Shown in pieces: positions 37,834 to 47,279 of a DNA stretch of 64,000 nucleotides. Source of the stretch: Psychroflexus sp. ALD_RP9 (GTDB taxonomy: Bacteria > Bacteroidota > Bacteroidia > Flavobacteriales > Flavobacteriaceae); NCBI RefSeq assembly GCF_017311165.1, contig NZ_CP062973.1, positions 1,798,001 through 1,862,000 on the forward strand, in the 5' to 3' direction. Position 1 is the first letter of the stretch. Each line of letters opens with the position of its first letter. The position numbers and the translations under genes are program-made. The notes under the pieces are model-generated. The model ran no database searches. It was not told where the DNA came from and worked only from the letters and a program-made list of their open reading frames with translations.

Positions 37834-38446
37834 AGTTGCCATAGCAGATGACCATCAATCTCTCTTAGATGGTTTTGCTTTAAAAATTAAACAAATGCCT
37901 AAGTTTAAGCTTGTTTTGCAAGCCACTTCAGCTGAAGCTTTATACCTTAATCTCGAAGTTTCAAACGTAGATGTTGTTGTTACTGATATTAAAATGAAAG
38001 GAATGAGTGGTATTCATTTAACTAAATTAATTTCCGAATCTTTTAATAATATTGGTGTTGTTGCATTTTCAATGTTTGATCAAATTTCGGCTGTTGATGA
38101 AATTAAAGCAGCTGGCGCTTCAGGTTATGTGGTTAAAACATCACCCTTAGAAACTTTGTTTAAAGCCATAGAAACGGTTCATAATGGCAGGAGTTTTTAT
38201 GATAACGCCATTTCTAGTTTAGCTCAAAATAATCAGTCTTCTAATTATAAATCGCTCTTGTCTAATTCTGAAACAGAAATCTTAAATTTAATTGCTGAAG
38301 GAAAAACAAGTGAAGAGATCGCTGAAATTAGGCAATCAGCACTAACTACAATTTACACCCATCGAAAAAATATTATACATAAGTTGAAGTTAAAGGGGAA
38401 AAGTGATCTTTTAAAATTTGCCTTAGAAAACCGATTTCATTTTTAA
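37826..38446 (+). CDS. LuxR/NarL-type response regulator
   Basis: 206 residues. The receiver domain has the acidic pocket D8/D9 and phospho-acceptor Asp54 in [12 protein letters not shown]. The C-terminal helix-turn-helix (about residues 143-206, [20 protein letters not shown] through [10 protein letters not shown]) is of the LuxR/GerE type. The 8-nt overlap with the kinase gene identifies the pair. Target genes are not evident; the downstream dehydrogenase gene starts 14 nt later and may be cotranscribed. Confidence 0.95.
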   Translation: MIRVAIADDHQSLLDGFALKIKQMPKFKLVLQATSAEALYLNLEVSNVDVVVTDIKMKGMSGIHLTKLISESFNNIGVVAFSMFDQISAVDEIKAAGASGYVVKTSPLETLFKAIETVHNGRSFYDNAISSLAQNNQSSNYKSLLSNSETEILNLIAEGKTSEEIAEIRQSALTTIYTHRKNIIHKLKLKGKSDLLKFALENRFHF

Positions 38447-38460
38447 TCTACAAATATTTA

Positions 38461-39390
38461 ATGATGTCTATAGTTTTAGTTTGTAATCATCGTGACCCAA
38501 AGCCTTGGGTTAAAGCCTTTAAAAATAAAAACCCAAACCTTGATATTCAGGTTTACCCAGATATTAAAGATATTAACTCTGTTAATTTTGCTATTTCTTG
38601 GCAACATGAGCATGGTGTTTTTAGTCAGTTTCCTAACCTTAAAGTTATAGCCTCAATGGGTGCTGGTGTTCATCATATACTCAGAGATAAAACTATTCCT
38701 AAATCTATTAAAGTTACTAGAATTGTAGATGATAATTTAACAAAAGACATGGCAGATTTTGTGTTATTAAATTGTTTATACGGGATTAGAAATTTAAAAT
38801 TTCATGCTCAAAATCAACTTGATAAACATTGGGAAATCAAAGCTTATCGACAGCCTGAAGATATAAAAGTCGGTATCATGGGCTTTGGCGTTTTAGGCAA
38901 AGCAGCTGCAAAAAAACTTAAGCTTAACGGATTTATGGTTAATAGCTTATCAAAAAGCAGAAAAAAAATTGAAGGTATTAAAAGCTATATAGAAAATGAA
39001 CTCGACCAATTTCTAGCTGAAAGCCAAATCTTAGTTTGTTTATTACCTATAACTGAAGATACAAAGGCTATATTAAACCATGATAACTTAAAAAAGCTTC
39101 CCCAAAATGCTCAAGTTATTAATGTAGCTAGAAGCCAACATTTGGTTGAAGATGACTTAATTCAGCTTTTAGATGATGGTCATTTATCATTAGCTTGTTT
39201 AGATGTTTTTCAAACAGAGCCTTTACCGAAAGATTCTAGATTATGGTCACATCCGAAAGTTTCGGTAACACCTCACGTGGCTAGCATGACAGACCCTGAT
39301 TCTGTTGTTAATCAAATTTTAGATAATTTCAACAGGATGAAAAACAATGAGAGCCTTAAAAATGAGGTAGATAGAGAAAAAGCTTATTAA
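38461..39390 (+). CDS. D-2-hydroxyacid dehydrogenase (GhrA-like)
   Basis: A 309-residue NAD(P)-dependent reductase of the glyoxylate/hydroxypyruvate reductase A type. The dinucleotide-binding GIMGFGVLGKAA lies near residue 140. The substrate Arg is in VINVARSQHLVEDD and the catalytic His is in VTPHVASM, with the paired Glu in FQTEPLP. The exact 2-hydroxyacid cannot be assigned. Two adjacent ATGs make the start uncertain by one codon. It converges with crcB, the two stops being adjacent. Confidence 0.9.
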   Translation: MMSIVLVCNHRDPKPWVKAFKNKNPNLDIQVYPDIKDINSVNFAISWQHEHGVFSQFPNLKVIASMGAGVHHILRDKTIPKSIKVTRIVDDNLTKDMADFVLLNCLYGIRNLKFHAQNQLDKHWEIKAYRQPEDIKVGIMGFGVLGKAAAKKLKLNGFMVNSLSKSRKKIEGIKSYIENELDQFLAESQILVCLLPITEDTKAILNHDNLKKLPQNAQVINVARSQHLVEDDLIQLLDDGHLSLACLDVFQTEPLPKDSRLWSHPKVSVTPHVASMTDPDSVVNQILDNFNRMKNNESLKNEVDREKAY

Positions 39391-39768
39391 TTAATATTTG
39401 GTGATTAAAAAGCCTATGGCTACAGCTAATAAACCAACCACTAAACTGCCTACTGCATACATTAAAAATTGAAGATAATCTCCCTGCTTAAGTAACAGAA
39501 AATTATCGTAGCTAAAACTTGAAAATGTCGTAAAACCGCCACAAAAGCCTATGACAGCAAAACTAATTAGATTTTGATTTTCAGGTTGCGATTTTAAAAC
39601 ATAACCTAAAATAAGGCCTATAAAAAAACTACCAATAACGTTAACGCTGAACGTTCCTAGATTGAATTTTATTAACTGATAGCTATTCATTAAGTGGCTT
39701 AGATAATAACGAACTATACTGCCTAAGCCACCGCCAATAAAGATTAATAAAATACTTTTTAAGGACAA
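39391..39768 (-). CDS. crcB: Fluoride exporter CrcB/Fluc
   Basis: A 125-residue membrane protein with four hydrophobic helices that forms dimeric fluoride channels. The conserved NVIGSFFIGLILGY and GFCGGFTTFSSFSYD segments, which line the fluoride path, are present. It starts 1 nt after the pepT stop and is cotranscribed with it. I saw no fluoride riboswitch in front of it. Confidence 0.95.
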   Translation of the reverse strand: MSLKSILLIFIGGGLGSIVRYYLSHLMNSYQLIKFNLGTFSVNVIGSFFIGLILGYVLKSQPENQNLISFAVIGFCGGFTTFSSFSYDNFLLLKQGDYLQFLMYAVGSLVVGLLAVAIGFLITKY

Positions 39769-39769
39769 T

Positions 39770-41011
39770 TTATTTTGTTTTTTTAGCTGTTAATTCAGCT
39801 ATTTTAATGATTACCTCTGTGGCTTTGATTAGATTTTCTAGGGGTAAATATTCAAATTTTCCATGAAAATTGTGTCCTCCAGCAAAAATATTAGGACATG
39901 GTAATCCCATATAACTAAGTTGCGCGCCATCAGTTCCACCGCGAATAGGTTTTAAAATAGGAGTAATGTTTAAGCTTTTCATGGCTTCTTCGGCTATATC
40001 TACAATATGTTTTATAGGTAAAACCTGTTCTTTCATATTAAAATATTGATCGTTTACTTCAACTGTCACGGCATCTTCACCATATTTGTCTTTTAATAAT
40101 TGACCAAGTTTGTAAATAAGCTCTTTTCTAGCTTCAAATTTTGTTTTATCATGGTCGCGAATAATGTAATGTAGATAAGCTTTTTCAACTTCCCCATTCA
40201 TTTCAGTTAAATGAAAGAAGCCTTCATAACCTTCAGTTTTTTCAGGAACTTCATTTTTAGGTAAACTTTCTACAAATTCAGTCGCCATGTACATAGCATT
40301 CTTAAGTTTTCCTTTGGCATATCCTGGATGTACAATACGGCCGTGAAAGTGTATTTTAGCTTCAGCGGCATTAAAATTTTCGTATTCTAATTCTCCTATC
40401 TCACTGCCATCCATTGTGTAAGCATATTCAGCACCAAACTTTTCAACATCAAATTTATGTGCGCCTCTGCCAATTTCTTCATCAGGTGTAAAACCAACTC
40501 TTATTTTTCCGTGTTTAATTTCAGGATGTTCAATAAGATAAGCCATTGCTGAAACGATTTCAGTAACGCCAGCTTTATCATCAGCTCCTAAAAGAGTAGT
40601 TCCATCTGTTGTGATGATAGTGTTACCTATATATTTGTTTAAATCTTCAAAATAGGCTGGTGAGAGTACGATATCTTTGGCTTTATTTAGAATAATATCG
40701 CCACCTTGATAATTTTCATGAATTTGTGGGTTTACATTAGTACCCGAAAAATCTGGTGAAGTATCAAAATGAGAAATAAAACCAATAGTAGGTACTTCAT
40801 GACTTACGTTAGATGGCAAAGTAGCCATAACATAAGCATTTTCATCAATGCTAACGTCTTCGAGACCAATATCCAGTAGTTCTTGATGTAGTTTTTTAGC
40901 TAAATTCCATTGCTTGTCTGTGCTCGGGGTCGATTTGGAGTTAGGGTTGCTCTGTGTGTCTATAGTTACATAGCTTATAAATCGATCAAGTAATTGTTTA
41001 GTGTCCAGCAT
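39770..41011 (-). CDS. pepT: Peptidase T
   Basis: Zinc aminopeptidase that removes the N-terminal residue of tripeptides. 413 residues of the M20 family. Metal ligands are visible in [11 protein letters not shown] and [11 protein letters not shown], the catalytic Glu in [14 protein letters not shown], and further ligands in the [12 protein letters not shown] and [12 protein letters not shown] segments. It is the first gene of a pepT-crcB unit, divergent from pyrD. Confidence 0.95.
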   Translation of the reverse strand: MLDTKQLLDRFISYVTIDTQSNPNSKSTPSTDKQWNLAKKLHQELLDIGLEDVSIDENAYVMATLPSNVSHEVPTIGFISHFDTSPDFSGTNVNPQIHENYQGGDIILNKAKDIVLSPAYFEDLNKYIGNTIITTDGTTLLGADDKAGVTEIVSAMAYLIEHPEIKHGKIRVGFTPDEEIGRGAHKFDVEKFGAEYAYTMDGSEIGELEYENFNAAEAKIHFHGRIVHPGYAKGKLKNAMYMATEFVESLPKNEVPEKTEGYEGFFHLTEMNGEVEKAYLHYIIRDHDKTKFEARKELIYKLGQLLKDKYGEDAVTVEVNDQYFNMKEQVLPIKHIVDIAEEAMKSLNITPILKPIRGGTDGAQLSYMGLPCPNIFAGGHNFHGKFEYLPLENLIKATEVIIKIAELTAKKTK

Positions 41012-41027
41012 TGAAGAAATTTTTGGG

Positions 41028-41059
41028 TAAAAATACAGATTACATATTCTTTAAACCAA
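41028..41059 (-). promoter_or_regulatory. Probable pepT promoter
   Basis: Minus-strand TTG (41057-41059), a 21-nt spacer, then TATTTTTA (41028-41035), one mismatch from TAnnTTTG, 16 nt before the ATG. Confidence 0.5.
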
Positions 41060-41088
41060 TTATTTTTTAAAAAGCCTTTTAAATGGAT

Positions 41089-41096
41089 TACTTTTG
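41089..41096 (+). promoter_or_regulatory. pyrD promoter -7 element
   Basis: Exact TACTTTTG, 14 nt before the GTG start of pyrD, giving a very short leader. Confidence 0.6.
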
Positions 41097-41110
41097 CTAA
41101 AACTTCAGCA

Positions 41111-42133
41111 GTGTACAATTCTCTTATAAAACCGTTATTATTTCAGTTTGATCCCGAAAAAGTTCATCATTTCAGCTTTAAGTCAATCAAGTTGTTGCAT
41201 AAAATTCCATTTGTTGATCAACTCATTCGGAAACAGTTTTGCATACATTCTAAGTCTTTAGAGCAAGAAGTTTTTGGAATTAAATTTCCTAATCCTGTTG
41301 GTTTAGCTGCAGGTTTTGATAAAGATGCAAAACTCATTAATGAGTTAAATAATTTTGGATTCGGTTTTATTGAAATAGGAACTTTAACACCAAAACCTCA
41401 AGACGGAAACCCTAAGAAACGTTTGTTTAGATTAATTGAAGACGAGGCAATTATTAACCGAATGGGATTTAATAATGAAGGAGTTCTGGCGGCAGTAGAA
41501 CGTTTAAAGTTTAAAAATAAAATTATTATTGGTGGTAATATTGGTAAAAATAAACTAACACCAAACGCCGAAGCTATAAATGATTATGCCTATGCTTTTG
41601 AAGCTTTGTTTGATGTTGTTGATTATTTCGTTGTTAATGTTAGCTCACCTAATACACCAAACTTACGTGAACTTCAAGATAAAAAACCACTGACTGATTT
41701 ATTGAGTCATTTAAAAAAATTAAATGCTAAAAAATCTAATCCAAAACCAATTTTGTTAAAAATCGCACCAGATTTAAATACTGCTCAACTTATAGATATT
41801 ATCGATATTGTAGAGCAAACAGAAATTGATGGCTTAATAGCAACAAATACCACAATTAGTCGAGATGGATTGCAATCAAAATACAAAGCCGAAGCAGGCG
41901 GACTGAGTGGTAAACCCTTAAAAAAACACTCCACAGAAGTGATAAAACTTATTAAAAAACATCAAAAAGCTAAGTTTCCAGTAATTGCAGTTGGAGGTAT
42001 TATGACAGCTCAGGATGCACTTGAAAAACTAGACGCTGGTGCAGATTTAATTCAGCTTTATACAGGATTCGTTTTTCATGGACCAAAACTGATCAAGTCT
42101 ATAAATAAAGCAATTTTAAAGCGTAATAAATAA
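41111..42133 (+). CDS. pyrD: Dihydroorotate dehydrogenase (quinone), class 2
   Basis: Oxidises dihydroorotate to orotate in pyrimidine synthesis, passing electrons to quinone. The 340 residues include the N-terminal helical extension (about residues 1-45) that anchors class 2 enzymes to the membrane. The FMN barrel follows, with [19 protein letters not shown], the [14 protein letters not shown] segment and the [11 protein letters not shown] motif. It starts with GTG, chosen because the exact -7 box lies 14 nt upstream and the N-terminus matches the family. Confidence 0.96.
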   Translation: MYNSLIKPLLFQFDPEKVHHFSFKSIKLLHKIPFVDQLIRKQFCIHSKSLEQEVFGIKFPNPVGLAAGFDKDAKLINELNNFGFGFIEIGTLTPKPQDGNPKKRLFRLIEDEAIINRMGFNNEGVLAAVERLKFKNKIIIGGNIGKNKLTPNAEAINDYAYAFEALFDVVDYFVVNVSSPNTPNLRELQDKKPLTDLLSHLKKLNAKKSNPKPILLKIAPDLNTAQLIDIIDIVEQTEIDGLIATNTTISRDGLQSKYKAEAGGLSGKPLKKHSTEVIKLIKKHQKAKFPVIAVGGIMTAQDALEKLDAGADLIQLYTGFVFHGPKLIKSINKAILKRNK

Positions 42134-42742
42134 ATGTTAGCTCAACTGAGTAGCTTTTTATTAGCCTCAATATTATTGACTTTGGCGCCAGGGCCAGATA
42201 TAATTTTTGTCTTGAGCCAAAGCATAGCAGGTGGCTTTAAACGTGGTGTTATTATTGCAGCGGGTTTAGTAAGCGGAATTATTTTTCATACAAGCTTATT
42301 AGCCTTTGGCGTTTCAACACTTTTAATTGAATTTCCACAATTCTTTTTCACCTTAAAATTAATTGGTGCTGGCTATTTAGTCTATTTAGCTTATCAAGTT
42401 TACAAGTCCCCATCATCAGAAATTAAACTATCTAAAAGCACTAAATCATTAAATAATTATTTTAAAAAAGGCTTGATTATGAATTTAATTAATCCTAAAG
42501 TGAGTTTATTTTTCTTAGCATTTTTCCCTGGATTTCTATGGAATGAAACTCAAAATACAATTTTTCAGTTTTACTTACTAGGCGCAGTTTTTATGCTGCA
42601 AGCTTTTGTGATTTTTAGTTTAGTAGCCTTTTTCTCAGATCGTTTAGCACAGTTTTTAAAACACCAAAAGCATTTTGGAGATATAATGAAATATTTTCAA
42701 ATTATTAGTTTTTTGCTTATTGCGGTGCTTATTTTAGTATAA
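42134..42742 (+). CDS. LysE-family amino acid exporter
   Basis: A 202-residue membrane protein with about six hydrophobic helices. The LysE/RhtB signature is at the N-terminus (LTLAPGPDIIFVLSQSIAGG), with the NLINPKVSLFFLAFFPGF segment in the middle. The substrate, an amino acid or derivative, is not determinable. It starts immediately after the pyrD stop, so the two are cotranscribed. Confidence 0.92.
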   Translation: MLAQLSSFLLASILLTLAPGPDIIFVLSQSIAGGFKRGVIIAAGLVSGIIFHTSLLAFGVSTLLIEFPQFFFTLKLIGAGYLVYLAYQVYKSPSSEIKLSKSTKSLNNYFKKGLIMNLINPKVSLFFLAFFPGFLWNETQNTIFQFYLLGAVFMLQAFVIFSLVAFFSDRLAQFLKHQKHFGDIMKYFQIISFLLIAVLILV

Positions 42743-42785
42743 GTGTAATCAGAGTAAAAATTTAGTGATAATATGACAAAACTTG

Positions 42786-42793
42786 TATATTTG
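42786..42793 (+). promoter_or_regulatory. HMG-CoA lyase-like gene promoter -7 element
   Basis: Exact TATATTTG, 21 nt before the ATG at 42815. Confidence 0.6.
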
Positions 42794-42814
42794 ACCTAAA
42801 GTTAAAAAAAGCTT

Positions 42815-43666
42815 ATGAGCCGTGTTAAACTTATTGAATGCCCTAGAGATGCTATGCAAGGTATTAAGCCTTTTATTTCTACACAACTCAAAGCTGATTA
42901 TATTCAATCACTTTTAAAATGTGGTTTCGACACCATAGATTTTGGTAGTTTTGTATCTCCAAAGGCTATACCGCAAATGCGTGACACGGCAGAAGTTTTG
43001 TCTAAGTTAGATTTAACACAAACCTCAAGTAAGCTTTTAGCTATTGTTGCAAATCTTAGAGGAGCCAAAGATGCTTGTCAATTTGAAGAAATAGATTATC
43101 TAGGCTATCCTTTTTCGATTTCTGAAAATTTCCAAATGCGAAATACTCATAAAACAATAGACCAATCGGTTGAAGTTTTACAAGATATTATCAATACAGC
43201 AAATCGGTTTAATAAAAAGGTTGTTGCTTACTTATCAATGGGTTTTGGTAATCCTTATGGAGATCCGTGGAATGTAGATATTGTTTCTCAATGGACTGAA
43301 AAACTAGCTTCAATGGGTGTAGAGATTTTATCTTTATCGGATACTGTAGGGACTTCAGATCGTGAAACTATTGCTTATCTGTTTTCAAATTTAATTCCCC
43401 AATATCCAAATATAGAATTTGGCGCTCATTTGCATACCACACCAGACCAATGGTTTGATAAAGTAGATGCAGCTTTTCTTGCAGGTTGTAAAAGATTTGA
43501 TGGTGCTATTAAAGGCTTTGGTGGTTGCCCAATGGCAAAAGATCAGCTTACAGGGAATATGCCAACCGAAAAATTATTATCTTATTTCAACACAAAAAAT
43601 ACAGACTCTAATGTCAAGATGACTAGCTTTGAGGCAGCTTACAACAAATCGATGGAGGTTTTTTAA
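42815..43666 (+). CDS. Hydroxymethylglutaryl-CoA lyase-like protein
   Basis: A 283-residue TIM-barrel enzyme of the HMGL/DRE family. HMG-CoA lyase splits HMG-CoA into acetoacetate and acetyl-CoA in leucine breakdown. The usual DGLRDG/DRE start is present as IECPRDAMQGIK, with Arg-Asp kept. Metal-binding His residues are in FGAHLHTTPDQW, and the catalytic-loop Cys appears in FGGCPMAKDQLTGNMPTE. The loop fits HMG-CoA lyase better than isopropylmalate synthase. Confidence 0.92.
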   Translation: MSRVKLIECPRDAMQGIKPFISTQLKADYIQSLLKCGFDTIDFGSFVSPKAIPQMRDTAEVLSKLDLTQTSSKLLAIVANLRGAKDACQFEEIDYLGYPFSISENFQMRNTHKTIDQSVEVLQDIINTANRFNKKVVAYLSMGFGNPYGDPWNVDIVSQWTEKLASMGVEILSLSDTVGTSDRETIAYLFSNLIPQYPNIEFGAHLHTTPDQWFDKVDAAFLAGCKRFDGAIKGFGGCPMAKDQLTGNMPTEKLLSYFNTKNTDSNVKMTSFEAAYNKSMEVF

Positions 43667-43698
43667 CTCTAAAGTTAGTCACTTCATTATTTCTCTTT

Positions 43699-43706
43699 TA
43701 CCTTTG
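43699..43706 (+). promoter_or_regulatory. rlmN promoter -7 element
   Basis: Exact TACCTTTG ending 4 nt before the GTG start of rlmN. Transcription would begin at or next to the start codon. Confidence 0.6.
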
Positions 43707-43710
43707 CAAT

Positions 43711-44751
43711 GTGAAAGCAAATAAGAAAGATATACGTGCATTAAGCAAAAAAGATTTACAAGACTTTTTTGTATCTAATGGAGAAAAGGCATTTCGCGGC
43801 ACACAAGTTTATGAATGGTTGTGGCAAAAAGCATGTTATGATTTTAACGAAATGACAAATATTTCAAAAGAAATTCGTTCCATGCTCGATGCGAATTTTG
43901 TAATAAATAATATTGAGGTTGATACCATGCAGCGCAGTAATGATGGTACCATAAAAAATGCTGTAAAACTTCATGACGGCTTTACTGTCGAGTCTGTTTT
44001 AATTCCTACCTATTCTCGAACAACAGCTTGTGTTTCGTCTCAAGTTGGGTGTAGCTTAGATTGTAAATTTTGTGCAACAGCACAACTGAAACGTTTAAGG
44101 AATTTAAATGCAGATGAAATTTACGATCAAGTTGTAGCGATCGATCAAGAGAGTCGCTTATATAACAACATGCCATTATCTAATATTGTTTATATGGGAA
44201 TGGGAGAACCACTCATGAACTATAAAAATGTTTTAAAATCTATCGAAAAAATTACTTCTCCAGAAGGTTTAGGCATGTCACCAAGACGCATTACTTTATC
44301 AACTTCCGGAGTTCCAAAAATGATTAAGAAGTTAGCTGATGATCAGGTTAAATTTAATTTAGCGGTTTCATTACACTCAGCCAGAAATGAAGTTAGGACC
44401 CAAATAATGCCGTTTAATGCTAAGTTCCCTTTAGAAGACTTAGGCGAATCACTTCAATACTGGTATCAAGAAACAGGAAAAGCAGTTACTTATGAATATA
44501 TTGTTTGGGATGGAATAAATGATACTCGCGAAGATATTTTAGCCTTAATTGAGTTTTGTAAACTGATCCCTTGTAAAGTCAATTTGATTGAATACAACCC
44601 AATTGATGATGGTATTTTTAAGCAAGGTTCAGATGACTCAGTAGCTCAATATAAAAATGCTTTAGAAGCTCATCGCATTACAGTAACCTTACGTCATTCA
44701 AGAGGTAAAGATATTGATGCTGCTTGCGGTCAGTTGGCAAATAAGCATTAA
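43711..44751 (+). CDS. rlmN: 23S rRNA / tRNA adenine-C2 methyltransferase RlmN
   Basis: Radical-SAM enzyme that methylates C2 of A2503 in 23S rRNA and of A37 in some tRNAs. 346 residues. The SAM cluster cysteines are in GCSLDCKFCATAQL, the SAM-binding GMGEPLMNYKNV follows, and the C-terminal catalytic Cys is in IDAACGQL. It starts with GTG; homologues begin at the same place (KKDIRALSK) and no ATG lies nearby in frame. Confidence 0.96.
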   Translation: MKANKKDIRALSKKDLQDFFVSNGEKAFRGTQVYEWLWQKACYDFNEMTNISKEIRSMLDANFVINNIEVDTMQRSNDGTIKNAVKLHDGFTVESVLIPTYSRTTACVSSQVGCSLDCKFCATAQLKRLRNLNADEIYDQVVAIDQESRLYNNMPLSNIVYMGMGEPLMNYKNVLKSIEKITSPEGLGMSPRRITLSTSGVPKMIKKLADDQVKFNLAVSLHSARNEVRTQIMPFNAKFPLEDLGESLQYWYQETGKAVTYEYIVWDGINDTREDILALIEFCKLIPCKVNLIEYNPIDDGIFKQGSDDSVAQYKNALEAHRITVTLRHSRGKDIDAACGQLANKH

Positions 44752-44770
44752 AATCAAAATTTTAATAATT

Positions 44771-44800
44771 AAAAAACCCAGCAGAAATGCTGGGTTTTTT
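44771..44800. terminator. Bidirectional terminator between rlmN and the type A cargo gene
   Basis: A perfect 13-bp stem, AAAAAACCCAGCA with TGCTGGGTTTTTT, capped by a GAAA tetraloop. T-runs appear in both directions. Confidence 0.93.
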
Positions 44801-44822
44801 TGATTTAAATTTAAAATCTAAT

Positions 44823-46196
44823 TTATTTCACAAACTTGAAAGTTTGAGTTTGACCGTTTATACTAACTTTAGAAATAAACATACCATTGTTAAGTTCATT
44901 TAAATCGATATTAACGTTAGAACTATCAGGTTGTAGAGTTTTAACTACTTGACCTAACATATTATAAATTTCAACTTGGTTAATAGGTGACTTAGCTGAT
45001 ATATTTAATTTATCATTATTGACGAAATGATTTACAAGATTCTCAGACTGAACATCTGTAATACTTAAAGAAGACTCTGTTGTAAATGACCATACAGCTG
45101 AACCTGTCGCAGAACCTCCAGTATTTTTAGCAACTATTTGCCAGTAATAAGTAGTGTCATAATCATTTCCTGTAATTGAAACTGATGTTTGTGCAGTTTG
45201 ACCTAAGAAAGATAAGTTATTTTGGTCTTCACCAAAATAAACTTCGTAAGTAGTTGCTATTGGACCTTGTGGTGCTGCTAACCAAGATAAATCAACAGCA
45301 TTGTCAGGTTGTCCGTCACCATTATTATCGTCGGTTATTATAGCCACGTTTGTAGCATTGTCGCTTGGAGTAGGTAAGATAACTGGGTTTGGAGGATTTC
45401 CAATAGTTTCAGTTGTAAAACTCCATGTAGCTGAACCAACAGCTTCTCCAGCTGGATTTTTTGCAACTACTTTCCAATATCTTGTAACTCCAAAATCAAC
45501 ACCAGTAATACTAACTTGACTACCACCAGTGGTTCCAAGTGGTCCACCAGGGAATGTTTGATCAGCAGAAAAATAGATATCAAATTCAGTCGGAGTTCCA
45601 CCTGTTTGAGCTATATCCCAATCAAGTTGTACAGCGTTATCAGGTTGTCCATCGCCATCATTGTCAGCGGTGTCGACAGTAACATCAACAGCGCCATCAG
45701 TTGGAGTTGGGTTTATTACCGGGTCAGGTACTTGATTATCAAATAAAGTGTAAGTGCTTGTTCCTCCGTCACCATAGTTGTTAGACCAAGTTGTTTCGAA
45801 GCTCACTAAATCTCCTTGACCATCAAGAGTGTAAGTACCTGTTCCATCAAAATCATCACCGCCATAAACAACGTCTGGTTGGTTATTGAACACGATTGTT
45901 TGAGCAGTATAATTCAAGGTTATAGTACCTGGATTGTCAGATTCACCGTAAGGTCCTGCATATAATCCACCAGTAATATCTGATAGTGTTACAGTATTAC
46001 CCGATACGGCTGTCACTGTAGCGAATCCAGTTACAGCTATATTAGTGTTAGCCGGATCACATGCGCCAGTACCGTTACCATAGCAAACGGTTGATTGAAC
46101 AGTAAATTCTTGACCTACAGAAAAAGGATTGGTAGGTAATTGAGCAAAACTTACATAAGTAAGTAAACTCACTAAAATAAAAGTAATTTTCTTCAT
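44823..46196 (-). CDS. Secreted two-FnIII protein with type A type IX sorting domain
   Basis: 457 residues. The signal peptide is about 1-18 (cleavage near SFAQ). A beta-rich N-terminal region follows to about residue 155, then two tandem fibronectin-III-like units (about 156-268 and 269-374), and a type A C-terminal sorting domain (VEIYNMLGQVVKTLQ, ending QTFKFVK). Each FnIII unit is preceded by an Asp-rich loop, DNDGDGQPDNAV or DDNNGDGQPDNAV, resembling calcium-binding thrombospondin-3-type or EF-loop motifs. No enzyme domain is visible. Surface exposure is expected; the role is unknown. Confidence 0.92.
   Translation of the reverse strand: MKKITFILVSLLTYVSFAQLPTNPFSVGQEFTVQSTVCYGNGTGACDPANTNIAVTGFATVTAVSGNTVTLSDITGGLYAGPYGESDNPGTITLNYTAQTIVFNNQPDVVYGGDDFDGTGTYTLDGQGDLVSFETTWSNNYGDGGTSTYTLFDNQVPDPVINPTPTDGAVDVTVDTADNDGDGQPDNAVQLDWDIAQTGGTPTEFDIYFSADQTFPGGPLGTTGGSQVSITGVDFGVTRYWKVVAKNPAGEAVGSATWSFTTETIGNPPNPVILPTPSDNATNVAIITDDNNGDGQPDNAVDLSWLAAPQGPIATTYEVYFGEDQNNLSFLGQTAQTSVSITGNDYDTTYYWQIVAKNTGGSATGSAVWSFTTESSLSITDVQSENLVNHFVNNDKLNISAKSPINQVEIYNMLGQVVKTLQPDSSNVNIDLNELNNGMFISKVSINGQTQTFKFVK
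45075..45729 (-). repeat. Tandem FnIII units with Asp-rich loops
   Basis: Two units of about 105-113 residues start at complement 45729 and 45390. They share NP-V-I-PTP-D at the start, NGDGQPDNAV/DGDGQPDNAV, the YWK/YWQ-VVAKN strand, and the close SATWSFTTE/SAVWSFTTE. The similarity suggests a duplication within the gene. Confidence 0.8.
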
Positions 46197-46259
46197 AGTG
46201 TGTGTATTTATAATTAAGTGGTAAATATAAATAAAGTTTAAGTTAATAAAAGTTTAAGC

Positions 46260-46291
46260 TTGTTAAAATCTAATAAACTTTGGTATTTTTG
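46260..46291 (+). promoter_or_regulatory. Polyprenyl synthase promoter
   Basis: TTG (46260-46262), a 21-nt spacer, and exact TATTTTTG (46284-46291), which ends 4 nt before the ATG. A leaderless or nearly leaderless mRNA is expected. Confidence 0.7.
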
Positions 46292-46295
46292 AATT

Positions 46296-47273
46296 ATGAA
46301 AGTTGTCTACCAAATTAAACAACCTATTGCCCACGAAATGGAGGTTTTTGAGAAAAAATTCTCTTTATTTATGTCATCTAAGGTTGCGCTTCTTAACAAA
46401 ATTACCCACTTTATTGTTAATCGAAAAGGAAAACAAATGCGACCTATGTTTGTGTTTTTAGTAGCTAAAATGGTGTCTAATGGTGAAGTAAATGATCGTA
46501 CTTATCGAGGTGCTTCAGTTATAGAACTAATTCATACGGCTACTTTGGTTCACGATGATGTGGTTGATGATAGTAATCAACGTCGCGGTTTCTTTTCAAT
46601 TAACGCCTTATGGAAAAATAAAATTGCCGTTTTAGTTGGTGATTACCTATTGTCTAAAGGTCTTTTGCTTTCTATAGATAATGATGATTTTGATCTTCTA
46701 AAAATTATTTCAGTTGCCGTTCGAGAGATGAGTGAAGGCGAATTATTGCAAATAGAAAAGGCTAGGCGGCTTGATATTACAGAAGCTATTTATTACGAAA
46801 TTATCCGGCAAAAAACGGCTACTTTAATTGCCGCTTGTTGTAGTCTTGGTGCGGCTGCGGTTAAGCCTAATTCTGTAGATGTAGATGATATGCGAAAATT
46901 TGGCGAATTAATAGGTATGGCATTTCAAATTAAAGACGACCTTTTTGATTATGGACAACGCAAAATAGGTAAGCCTACAGGTATTGATATTAAGGAGCAG
47001 AAAATGACCCTACCATTAATATATGCGATTAATCAATCTTCAAAAAAAGACAAAGATTGGATTATTAATTCTATCAAAAACCATAATAAAGACAAAAAGA
47101 GAGTCAATAAAGTGATTGATTTTGTAAAAAGTTCTGGAGGTTTAGATTATGCCACTGCTAAAATGCATCAGTTTCAAGATGAAGCACTTCAAATTTTAGC
47201 CCAATATCCTGAATCTGATTATAAATCGTCTTTAAAATTAATGGTAGATTACGTGATTAATCGTGAAAAATAA
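46296..47273 (+). CDS. Polyprenyl diphosphate synthase
   Basis: Trans-prenyltransferase that builds a long isoprenoid chain, in Bacteroidetes most likely the menaquinone side chain. The 325 residues contain the first Asp-rich motif at D87-D91 (HDDVVDDSNQRRG) and the second at D214-D218 (IKDDLFDYG). Chain length cannot be read directly. The following gene, dnaG, starts 6 nt after its stop, so they may share a transcript. Confidence 0.94.
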   Translation: MKVVYQIKQPIAHEMEVFEKKFSLFMSSKVALLNKITHFIVNRKGKQMRPMFVFLVAKMVSNGEVNDRTYRGASVIELIHTATLVHDDVVDDSNQRRGFFSINALWKNKIAVLVGDYLLSKGLLLSIDNDDFDLLKIISVAVREMSEGELLQIEKARRLDITEAIYYEIIRQKTATLIAACCSLGAAAVKPNSVDVDDMRKFGELIGMAFQIKDDLFDYGQRKIGKPTGIDIKEQKMTLPLIYAINQSSKKDKDWIINSIKNHNKDKKRVNKVIDFVKSSGGLDYATAKMHQFQDEALQILAQYPESDYKSSLKLMVDYVINREK

Positions 47274-47279
47274 ATTTAT

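Noticed and set aside
39391-39810. A fluoride riboswitch expected near crcB
   Set aside because: crcB begins 1 nt after pepT, leaving no room for a leader, and no matching structure was seen upstream of pepT.
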